Source: Bicyclus anynana (lineage: Eukaryota > Arthropoda > Insecta > Lepidoptera > Nymphalidae). From it: DNA of 64,000 nucleotides. Every line of letters begins with the position of its first letter. Positions within the stretch are counted from its first letter, which is position 1. Shown here in pieces: positions 39,361 through 51,900 of the stretch. The stretch lies in contig NC_069097.1 of assembly GCF_947172395.1 (NCBI RefSeq), positions 11,454,142 through 11,518,141 of the forward strand. The letters run 5' to 3'. Made by a program: the position numbers and the translations under genes. Below the pieces are notes generated by a model. That model worked only from the letters and a program-made list of their open reading frames with translations, did no database searches and was not told the origin of the DNA.

Positions 39361-42300
39361 ATCAAGACTTTACGTTTGCAGCGCCAAGCTTAAGCCCTCA
39401 TTCGCACGAGATATTTTTTAACGGACGTTATAAAAACGTTCAAATACAACAAATGCATTCCTAAGTATATGTTTACACGACAGCATTTTTAAAACACGAC
39501 GCTTTTTTAGAGCAGTATTGCATTTTCAATTTTGGGCGTTGGAAATAGACAGTTTGGATCGTGCCGCGATGCAAGAACCAGCTCATGACTAAGGGTCCCG
39601 TATGGGTTCGAAACTAGTCGGGCATACTCCGACGTAATATCACGTGAGTTTTAGCCGTGTTTCATAATCATTTAATTTGGAAATAGACCTTCATTTAACT
39701 TCATACTATATTTAAACGCTTTTTTAACGTTCGTTAAAAACTCTTTCGTGCGAAAGAAACGCTACAAAGATAACGAATGATCGCTGAATTAGCGTCGAGT
39801 AGAAACAGTGCGTATCATACGCCTGAAGCTAACAGCGTTCAAGTGTAATGTATGTGCCACATTATTCATTATCGCCAATCCATTCATGGCTTATAAAGTT
39901 TTTATACCGATAAAAATATTTTTGGTACATGATTTCATATACTATAACCTATAAGAAATACTATACAACTACTATTTTTGTCTCTTTAAAATTCTTCATA
40001 CGATTTCAAAATGTAACATCTTTTTGATGATGACCCTGGTATAAAAAGCGATGGTTTTTAACGGTAGATGGTTTAGCTCTTAATCCGTGCTTCTTTTTGC
40101 CGATTTCCATATAGCAACGACATAATATTTTTTTTGAAAAATGCGATTTTAATAATTTAATTCGTATTGCATTTTGTCAACTTTATACTCGTAATACTTG
40201 CAATATCGATAATTTTGCTCTCATAGTTTTATCGATAGCGGAATAGTCAAAAATTTAAACATACGTCAAAGCTAAAAATGTCCGTACTCTCGTTATCTAA
40301 AACTTCATTTCGTTGAAGCGTAAATCATAATCAATATGCGAGCGGCGACGTTTTATTAGTACGACTTTCAGACAAAGACATAAAGTTCATTTTACATTAT
40401 CTTTATTATAATTTAACGATTTTCCCAAATACTCCTTTGCTATAAAAATTAACGTTCATTTTAAATGCTCCCGTGTTGAATCTATGCGTTTGATTCCTCG
40501 CGACCGTAGACAGAGAAGTATATAGACAGATAGGAAGCATTCATTTCTCACGAAAAAAATAACAACGTATGCAGTAAACAATCTAGGCGGTACGATATTC
40601 GGTATCATGACTTGTCTTACGCAATGATGGTTCAAACAAGAATAAACGTGATGTTATACATTCTTGCTTTAACCACCTGTCATTTTGTGAACAAAAAACA
40701 CAAACTCAACTTGTTGCAGTATAAGTAACCAATTAGCTTAAAATATATTCATAAAAAATTGTAGATACATTTTTGACTCACACCTGCATGCCAATTAGTT
40801 GTCTATTGACTTATCTGTCTACCTCCCAATGCTATCACTATTGCTATGTACTACCTAGCTCGGTGTTGCTATACTCGCTAAAATGCACTTAATTAATTAT
40901 AAATAGCAATCAGTGGCGATTATGCTTTTGACGATCTTTCTCAAGCAGTTGTGTATGCAATGTGTACACTCCATGGATGCAAAAATTCTCTGTCTACCCT
41001 CTTAGCATGTATTTCTAGTTTGATATCGCATTATAAGTGTGTAGCTATTATAACGCCGCAGGGATGTCTTTTTGTCTTATACGTTGTGTTCAAAACGGAC
41101 TCAAAGTTTGGAGCATACTTTACCTATGATTGTATATTGAAATGTGGGGTAATTTTAGGGATTTATTAGGGAACCTACGAGGAAGGTTTGGTTATAAATG
41201 TACTGGAATAGGAGTGTAACGCAATGCATACACAATTGTATCACATATTGTAAAAAAACTTGTTTATAATATACTCTCGTATTATATCATAGATGGGGAG
41301 CCAAAGAGATTTTGAGATTTACTCGAGAACGTCAGATAAACCCAAGGGAGGAAACTTTCATGTTGTCGAGTACCTTAAATTATAAGCCCTTAGTATCGGT
41401 GGATACTCTTAGGGGATGAAAAATAACTCAGAAATACTCAACCGGCACGTCAATAAGGGTGCGGTGGGGTTAGTTAGTACAAGCAGTTCAATAATTTTAC
41501 AATTTAAGTTTAACTCAAGGGAATGGGTTACAAATTTGCAAAATAAACTTTTTTTTACTTTTGTCCTCGAACCACGTGCGCAGTTATTTTATATTTACCC
41601 CAAAATAAAAAAAAATATTTCCGAAAACTGAAGAATTTAAAGATTGTCTTTAAAATCTGCAGTTTATTTCCCCCACCGCTGAAAGTCGAAATTGTATCTT
41701 ATCTATCTAATCTGATAAGACCGTGCAACGCTCAAGTAAGTACACATTTAACATCATAGGCTCCCCTACCAAATAACCTGAACTGTGAATTAATAAAATT
41801 ATAATGAGATTGACAAAATCATGTGCATATTATACTGAAATTATTACATTACTGTTACCTATTGCATGAGATTAGATAATGTAGAGTATGAAACGGCACA
41901 TAATTTGGTGGGAAATTTGTATAACTGAACCTTATCCCTTTAGATTTTAGACCCAGAGAAGCTTCGCTATGATAGTTACGCAACTAACCAATCGCATGAA
42001 AGCTATCAGTGACAAACAGTTTTTTCTCGCTTAGATATGTCACCGTTAAATTGTAAAATACGTTAGTTTATTGTCGATATATTGTAATCTGTCAATATAT
42101 TGTGAACTGAACATACTGATTACAATTTAACGTGTTATTTTTCGGTATATTAAAATATATCGAAGTGAAACCGTTAAATTGTCAGTCAGGATGAATTTAC
42201 CATAGAGTTAATAAAATATTACAGCGGGCATAATAAAAATAGTAAAAAGTTACAATGGACAAATCAAAGAAAAAAAGAAAGTGACCAGTGCGTTTCATTA

Positions 42301-42908
42301 ATTTTTTAAACACCTAATTTTAAACACAGTTTTTCCATCAGTAAAATATTGTTATTGTTAATTATAAGTAAAATTTTGTCAAAAAAAAAAGTTAGGTTAG
42401 GTTAGAACATAAAAATTCGGATGTCCAGCCGCAGGTTTAAAAGGCCTGTTAAGGCTTAAAAGTGCTAGATCCACAGACCTCAAACAGTTAAAAAAAAATA
42501 AACGGAAGGATTTGAAGGTATTTTAAAATAATTATCTTTGAATTATTCTGCTTCAAAGATAAATAGGTATAAATGTAAATAATTCCTCCAATAATACACT
42601 ATTTTTCCATGTAGTCATAACAATCAAAACGGACCCGATAAAGTTACGCAATTTCCCACTTTGTTTTAAACTCTTATTTTAAACTGAAGTTCTAAAAACA
42701 AATGTTAATTATTCTACCGTTTCATAATCTACTATTTTGGGTGTAGATTTTATAACATTTAATATTATGACGCAAATACGCAAAATTTTCGCAAAAGACA
42801 AAAGCCATATATCTGCCATTTAGCCATTCAAATTAAAAAAAACAAATGTGTTTTTTTTTTTAATTTTCGCATAGCAGTGAATTCGTCAAACGCTCACGTT
42901 TAAGCACA

Positions 42909-45900
42909 TCAGAGAGCGAACATGGTGTCTTCGTCCTTCTTGATCTGTCGATGTCGTGGCGTGGAGCTGTTCTGAGCTCTATTCTCACCGGCGTTGGGTA
43001 GGTTTTCGGCTGCGGCGGCGCGCTCGGCGAGGAACTTATCAAAGTCGCTGCTGGTCACGCTCTCTTGAGCGCCGTTCGCCTCTGAAGCGGCCTGCAATGA
43101 TAACAATTGGTCTACAAGTGGTATTAAGTAAGTTACCCCGCACGCACGATTTCACACCCGCGCTGTCTTTCCTTCCTTTTTTTATAATATATAATACATA
43201 CATAAACATAATACACGCTGATGTATTCATTCAACACACAACAATATTTTTTTAATTTATTCAGCTAATATTATGAATTTTATTTATAATAATGTTTTTA
43301 TTTTTCTAGGGATCTTACTTTTATCATAATTTTGTTATACAAGAAATCAGTTAATATATAGACTGCAATGGTGTATGATACTTTTAAATACTCGCCCTAA
43401 TAATAATAATTGATTGTTTTTAAATTGTGCTTTTCGCTTTTTGCGATAAATATTTTTCATGTTAATTTCAATTTAAAAAAATAGATAAGTTTTAATAATA
43501 ACATAAATAAAATGAAAAGTGCTCAGTGTGTAAAAATTAAATATGAAATAAATAAACAAAATAATACAATAAATGATCACCTTCTCCTGTTCTAACCAGG
43601 CGGATATCTCATCGAACTCTCTCTGATCCATGCCTGTCGGCTGCAGACAAATATAAAATAAACATATAAATAAATATATTAAAAAAATCATACAAACAAA
43701 TCGAAAGAAGAAAGAACAGAAATATTAAAAAATATACTTAAAAACAACTAAACTGTTTTCTCTTTATTAACACTACGATTAGTTGTTGTGATACAGTTGT
43801 GATATTTTAAAGAAATTTAATTATTTTGACAGACAGACAGACATATTGTAGCCAGATATTTTACAAAGGTTGAAAGTTTGTCAGTATATAGTTCTAATAG
43901 GTATAATTAATTATGAAAAAAATATGTATTTATGTTTCAAAGGTAGGGGTAGGGAAGAGGTACGGTAGGGTAGGGTAGAGGTAGGGTAGGAGTAGTTGGG
44001 TATGGGTAGGGTAGGGGCAGGGAACAGGTACGGGAGGGTTGGATAGGGTGATCCGTTGTTGCTTCATTTAAGACGCGGATGGTTGCGCTGGGTTTTAGTG
44101 GGTTCTGGACCCGGCGAGTCCCACGTACCCTTTTGAGGGTTCCGCGGAGGAGTCTCTTCCGCGACACCTTAGGAAGAGATGCGTAAAAGCATTTACCAGT
44201 GAGAAAAAAAAGGGTTGGGTAGGGTAGGAGCAGGGAAAAGGTACGGTAGGAGCAGGAAAAAAGGACGGTAGGGTAGGGATAGCGATAGGAAAGAAATGAC
44301 CAGGTCCGGAATAAAGAATTAAAAACAATTGTCAAATACCCATTTGGCTGTTTACCTATAGCCGATTGGGGACCATAAGCTTTCAACCTTTCTAAAAAGA
44401 GGTATATATCGCTATCAGCAGGTTCTCCGTCAATAATACACTCAGTATTATCCGCCCACTTTAATATACTCGCGTCTTATTTAAGTGGGCGGATAATTGT
44501 GCCTCTGAGTATATATTCTTAATAAATATATATGAATAAAACAACGACAGTGATTGTATGTACTGAAGACAGATATAGAGAGTCAGAACTCACCAGGGGC
44601 GTGCCCTGTGTGGCGCGCATGCTGGTAGCGGCCGCGAGCCCCGAATTGGACTGCTCCTCTGTGTTGTCTGCATAACTGCTGCCTCTGGAACACAGAACAG
44701 GGTACTTCACTCATATAAAGAAGGTGGTCCATTTCAGTTCCACTCTTGTACCCCGTATCATTAAAATTAAAAAAATACAAAGATTTTATTAAAATTCATT
44801 AAAGTGTATAAATCTAACTAATTAAAAAGAAATAAATAAAATTAAAACCCAAGTCTTTGAGTTATATCAAAATGGCGCCCATAGAGCAAATATGACATGA
44901 CAGTTGACAGCAAACGTCAAATCGACTACTGCATTGAAAACGTCATCTGCCATTATTACCTATATTACTGTTGCATTTCTTGGGAGATAATGAATATTAT
45001 TTCGAAAGAATTAAAGTAAATTCGTAGATTTGTATAATGAAAAATAGTAAAAAAAAAAATATCTTCTTTTATTTCCGCTAGGGTACAATGACCGATCCTA
45101 GGCTCCATACAATTTTGGACCATCTCCTTTAATATAAACAATATTAATTTTATTAATAAAATTCGATGAATGAATGAATTAATGAACCTCGATCAAACAA
45201 TTGACAATACGAGCCAAAACACCTGTCGGCCACTGTTATATATTTCAACTGTTTCATGACGTCATGAAACAGTTGAAATATAGACCATCGTTTTTATCTT
45301 GTAATATCTCAAAAACTTTTGAATCGCAATACTGTTTTACAAGGTCAGAAATAAATCTTTATGCTTATGTACCAAGACTTACCCGGTTTTAGCAGTTTCG
45401 TAGGTGACATTGCGCGATTGTGCGAACATATCGAATTCGTCCTTGGCACTGCTCGGCGACTTGTCTGTCTGATCTTCTTTAACGGCTGCAAACGAATTAA
45501 AAATTAAAAAAAAATATTTAGAACAATTTATAAACAGGATACATAAACAAAATATGAAATCTTTGATCCCAAAAAAGTTATAAACCATGTACAGGTGATT
45601 AGAACATTAAAATAGGTTTACATGAGACGTAATGTACAAACAAAATATTACAGAACAGATATTGGAACATTAATTTTATCAAATCAAATATTTAAAAAAT
45701 CTGGTTTCATAATATTCTCCCCAGAACGTCTCGACAGATATTAATGATTTTTATTAGTAGGTATGACAATAACTTGGAAATTTTACACTCTCTAAGCCTC
45801 CCACACATTTTTTAACTAAATTTTAATATCTTTGTATGAAAGGAATTAAGCTAGTACTGTAATAAAATATAGCAACCAAATAATCAAAGAGTAGCAGAAC

Positions 45901-48900
45901 AAACAGATATTTCGTAGGTCACATAAGATAAACAGGACCGTCTAGGTTGGACCATAGTAGGTTTTGAAAGATAACTTACTTTCAAGTTTCAACTTCTGTC
46001 TGAGATTTTTTACTAAATTTTTAGAATAAAGAAAAGCTTGTTAGTATTCCGTAGACGACATATGCTAAACAGGACCATAAAGGCTAGACATAATATAGGC
46101 TTTGTAAGATAACTTACTTAGCTTCGCAATGTCGGGCACATCGTCGCTGAGATCAATCAGGGCATCATCGTCGGTTTTTTTCACCGCTAATATGAAATGA
46201 AAAAAAAAATTTAAAATCAATTGGCTGTTTAGAATAACCTAAGGGTAATACTGAAAAGGCAGTAACACTAAAAACTGAAAATTCCTCTTACCAAACATCT
46301 TAAGACTGTGTTAATTGATAAAGTAAGTCCTTAGAAATATAATTCTTCACGATCTCATTTTATAATGAGGTTGTATGTTCGGTATAAATATTGAATCTAC
46401 TGAACCGATTATGATAAAATTTCGTAAGTATCTATAGTTTTCAATATATCTAAGCCCTGCGGTTGCGGAAAATACGGGGATAAAATATAGACTATTTTAC
46501 TCGCCGGTAATGTATCTATTGGTATAATGGTGAAAGAACTTTACAAAATCGGTTTAGTGTTTTAGGCGTGAAAGTAATAAAAAAATTTACTATCGGATTT
46601 ATAGCACAAGCATAGACAATAAAATAGCTTACGTGAAGTAGTGCCGGGAACACCCATGGCTGCTCCCAAGATAGCCGACGGAGTAGCGCCGCCGGTTGCT
46701 GCGATTCTAGAGCATTTTATCATTAACATTTAATGAAATATTTATATAGTTATAAAATACTAAATTACAAATACACAGGCAATTTAAGATGCATTAAACG
46801 AACAAAAAAATGTATAAAATATTCAAAATATTGATAAGTCGACTTTAGTAAAGCGTTTGACTATGTTTTACACAAGACAAAACAGAACCTTAGATTTATT
46901 AAATAGTCTCTGACAGGCTTATATTATTTTGTCCAAAATGGTGTAAATAATTTTACAAATTCTTAATGCAAATATTTTAGTGTAGAGTAGTACCTCAGGG
47001 TAGATTGTTTGGGCCATTACTATTTTTAATGTATAAAACAAACTCTATAACTAAATCTTTGGATCCAGTCCGGTCTGATGTGTTTATATCGACAGTATTT
47101 TTTGTGACTTTATTAGCGGTTCGGAAGGCAGATTTAATAAAAATAATCCGGTCATCAAACACTCACCGGTTGTTGAGGAAGCGCGAGTGGCGTAACAGCA
47201 GGTTGTGCAGCCGGTCGTTGATGAGCAGCAGGTCGGCGGTGAGCGGCGACTCGCCCGCCAGCCGCGCCACTAGCTCCGCCACGCGGGTCTGCATGGCTTT
47301 TAGCGTGTCTGCCAGCTCCTGTCACAACCGTATTCTTTTGTATTACGACGTTTTACGCCATGAAGACGAAAGTCTTCGACCAATGCGTGTTGCCACCTAC
47401 GAATCCGAGAGGTTCCGTAGTCTAACACTGGCGGAAGTATTGGTTGTGTTTGCTGAGCTCGAGTCTCCTCTCAGAATTAGAGGGGTTAGGCCAATAGTCC
47501 ACCACGCTGGCCCAATGCGGATTGGCAGACTTCACACACGCAGAGAATTAAGATAATTCTCTGGTATGCAGGTTTCCTCACGATGTTTTCCTTCACCGAT
47601 TGAGACACGTGATATTTAATTTATTAAAATGCACACAACTGAAAAGTTGGAGGTGCATGCCCCGGGCCGGATTCGAACCCACATCCTCCGGAATCGGAAG
47701 CAGAGGTCATATCCACTGAGCTATCACGGCTCTTTGTTCAGGACGACATTATTCTCAAGACCGTAGCCGGATACACTGTTTGAACAGGACGAATGATCAA
47801 GATGCCGCCGCTGTTTATTCTATAGTAAAGCCAAACTGGATCAAGCTTCGAACAATATATTATTATGTTCACTGTGCAAAATTCGTCACACCTTTCGGAA
47901 AGTCCTCAGTCTAAAATACACCTTATCTTTTACACGTTAGAGTTCTATTTTGCAAAATTGATGCAGCAACTTTCTTGGAAACCGCGGACGTAAAACGGGA
48001 TGTTTCCGCCCCGCGAACGTTCAAGTGGTTCTAAAGCCAAACTAGGTCAAGCTTAGAACAATAGGGATGATGACAGTTTTTTAAATTGTATATAAATTAA
48101 GAGTACGCTAATAGTAAAGCAATTTTGTAAAAGGAACAGGGTATCTGCGATCATTACTTTCGGAGCTACAGGGATTTAAAGGGTCAGATTTGCGGCGCTG
48201 CCGCGGATCCCTGAAAAACGCCCCATACAAAATGGCTCGAACTAATGACGTCATAGCCAATGTAATGATCGTTAGATTTGTATGCGCGTTCAAACAAAAT
48301 TACTAATATCTTTGTTATTTGTGCGTTTATGCTTATAGTTCATATATTAAAAAATGTCACATTTAATGTAAGGAAGCTAAAACTGTATGAATTTTAATCT
48401 AATTACGATAAAATATTTTTAATAGATTTTGAAATTTTATAATCTCATTTATTTTGCAAATATCCAGACAATCTTTGCTTTTTATGTATAAATTAACATT
48501 GACCCTATTTACCCGAATGTATCATAAAAATCAATATATTCAAACCTAGTCATCATCCCCATTAGATATGAATATCTTTTGTACAACATTTAATAAAAAC
48601 AAATACATAATTTTAAATTATAAGACTTTTAGTATGCGCTTCAACAACATTTTGAATCTATACTAATCTAGACTAATATTATAAAGCTGAAGAGTCTGTT
48701 TGGTTGAACAAAAAAAAAACCTTGGCTGAGTTTGTTGTGGGCTCTTCTCGGACCAAGGCGCGTTTGGAACCATCGTAACTTTAGTTTTAAGTTTTCGACT
48801 ATTATTACCACCATTAGATTAAATTAAATTATGACATAATCTTGACCTTTCAAAAGTGCTTGTAAACTAAGCCTAATTGAAATAAATGAATTTTGACTTT

Positions 48901-51900
48901 TGACTTTGACTTTGAACGCGCTAATCTTGGGAACTACTGATCCGATTTTAAAAATTATTTCGGTGTTAGGTAGCCCACTTATCGAGGAAGTTTATATGCT
49001 ATATATTATCACCGTATTCCTACGGGAACGGAAACCACGCGGGTGAAACCGCGCAGCGTCAGCTAGTTTATTGATAAACATTCCACATCGAGTTTGGCTT
49101 TAGTGCAGAGGACGTTGACCTTACGTTGAGCAGTTCGATGTCAGTGTCGTGGTGCTGCGTGTAGGGCTGCGCCGTCAGCTCGTTGAGCATGTCGTTCATC
49201 ACGGACATGTTGCCCTCCACCACCGACAGGTCGGCGCGCAGCTTGCTCGTCTGACTGTCGGACAGCGTTACCTGTAAACATAATAAAGGTTGTACTCGAC
49301 GATGAACACATTCAATATGGTAATGATGAAGTAGGTAATAAAAAGCAAATGGCAAAGGAGGATGGCGAAAGTGGGAGTCACACTCAGAAGTGTCGTACAG
49401 TCACACATTTGTATTAATTAAAACTATTATTTTATAAGATCATGTAAAAAAAATATTGAGATTTTACAGAACAGGAATCAAGATTACTTCTATACTTAGC
49501 ATAGTAAAATATTTTTACTTGGTGCCTGAGACCAAAACGCCTTGTCTTATTTATAAAGCAATCACGCAGTTGTATGTCAGCGGCGATGTTTTTCAGTATA
49601 AAATTCACATTTATTCGTATGCATAGATAGGGTACCTTCTAATTTAAAGGTATATCTTTATTCTCCCTGCTTTCAAGATTAGTTACCATTTGCTTTTTTT
49701 TTTAGTTTAATCACGATTGACAACTATTCCATTATGTACGCTACTTCTATCTGCTAGTCCCAAAATACAAGCAACCTCGCCATTCTCCTAACAGATTCAA
49801 TTTGTCGCGAGTGCAAGCTTATGTTGCTTGCTGCTTTCATCAATGGAAATTTTAGTTTTAGCTTTCCATTGAAAGCATCCATTCTATCTAATTGCAGCGG
49901 AGATCCGCAAAAGAACCAAAGTCCTGACATAGCTCAGCGCGAATTTGAAGTTGCAAAAGGCAGGGGCCAGGGCACAGAGTTCGAAGAATCGATGGCCAAA
50001 GACAAGGTGCTGGAATAGCGACCGCGTAGCGGAAAGCGCAGTGTTGTCATCAAGGAGTCACTAGATGCTGGCGACTCGAGACCGTTTTGTTTGAAAGTCC
50101 ATCTTATCGTGTTGCGGTTTCTTTCCCTTTCGTTCAATTCAATGTTGATCGAACCCCCACAAGTATGGACCGAAGATATTAAAAGGGTTGCATGTAGCTG
50201 CTATATTGCAGGTAACTCAAAACCGTGTTGTTTGGAAGTCCTTAGAGAGACCCATTTCCAGCAGTGGACGTCCAACGGTTGATAACGATGATGATTGGTA
50301 GGTGCAGTAGAACCCGCTTAAGACGATTACGCTTATAACGATTTCTTACTTAATACGTCATTTTAAGTCAGTCCCTACAACTTGAGACACGTTTTCAAAC
50401 ATTTCCTAACGCTTACGATACGATTCGTCATCCCGTTTAATACGCCTACATGTCACACGCGTGTAATTCCAATTTCCAAATCTGACAAATAAATTACAAC
50501 AGATCAGGACATCATAAAGGTCCTTAAACGAGGTTACAGGACAAGACTAATATCATGATATCCTAAAGAACTAAGAGACATTTACAGCAAACGATCCTTG
50601 ACATGATGCGATTATAAACTGAAAATTTTGTAGACGCACTGCAAAAGTAAAATTTTATTGAAAATTCGTAAAATGCATCAAAATCTTTTTGTCACACCAG
50701 AATAAGTGATTACTTTAAGTAGCATAATTAGGTAATCGCTAGTCGTTAGTTAGTACGCTACGCTAACGTACGCTACGTAATACGCTTTCCCGTCTAAGAC
50801 GCGTTTTTAGTTGAGTCCTTGCGATATCGCATTAAACGGCTTCTACTGTATTAGGTTAGTACACTCACCGCGCCAGTGACTTGCTCCTGCGTGGGGCGGC
50901 TCGGCGAGGTCTGCGGCACGGCAGCGCGCTGTGGCGACCCCACTATAGCATCGCCACCGTCGGGTACACTCTGGTAATACAATAACAATGAATTTTTTTT
51001 TTTTACTTTACAACTTAGCTCTTAACTACAATCTCACCTGCAGGGTTAGATATTATGTAACTCGGTGTACTATTCAAGTAATTAGTCACTACATCGTTTT
51101 TCATTACATTTTCGTTTTTTTTTTTCGTTTTTTTAACGAAATGATTCAATAATCGTCATTTTACTTAAAGTAACATTAGTGTAGTAGTGGTTTTAGCAGG
51201 CAGTAACGTTATTTTAACGAAAAACTGATATTTACGTAATTTTGTTAAAATTTTCATGTTAGACGATAGTTAAAACAAAAGATCATTGCCACTTGATGAC
51301 AAATGACATATTCAAGGTAATTTCATAGAAATAACTATATTAGATAATCATAAAAACGAAAATACAACAACAACGACAAAAATCGGTTACGACAAAAATC
51401 GGTGTAGTGACTCAATGTTGGAATGGAATACTGAGATACATAATAAGACCGCTGATGGTAAGTGATTATACAATCTAACATGGAACCGGCTCTTTTCGGT
51501 TTCTACACGTCGTACCGGAACTCTCAATCGCTTGGCGGTACGTCTTTGCCGGTAGCGTGGTGACTAGCCACGGCCGAAGCCTCCCACCAGCAAAAATGTG
51601 TAATTTGTAAAGCATATTACCAAACAATGCAAACCTATCACGGTTGATGCTTTGTATTTTAACCTCATTAGTCCAGTGAAACCTATGTGATTTCCCATCA
51701 TGAGATCCCGGATTCGAGTCTTTGGTTAAATACTGAGGTACTAAAAAAAGTCTAGTATAAAAAACATACCCGCTGCGGTGTAAAAATAGGCGCCATAGCG
51801 TCGAGGTCGGTCATCGGAAACTCGACACCTTTGGTGCGCAGCTCGGTGTACACTTGACCGACGCCCTGCGAACGAATTACTAAGGTCATACATACATACA

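Larger units (their letters stand above)
37011..42908. other. Convergent intergenic region between PDI and Tom1
   Basis: Nearly 6 kb with no supported gene. It holds a MITE-like element (37908-38050), the 201-bp tandem repeat (38925-39360), a fragment at 41085-41130 related to the MITE-like element, and an inverted-repeat segment around 42048-42190 (GTTAAATTGTAA / TTACAATTTAAC). A short telomere-like GTTAGGTTAGGTTAG is at 42391-42405. Open frames of 60-72 codons show no domains or codon bias. Confidence 0.5.

Noticed and set aside
47005..47556. 183-codon plus-strand frame
   Set aside because: It is a chance fusion of the reverse transcriptase fossil, the antisense of Tom1 exon 7 and a SINE-1; no single protein is encoded.
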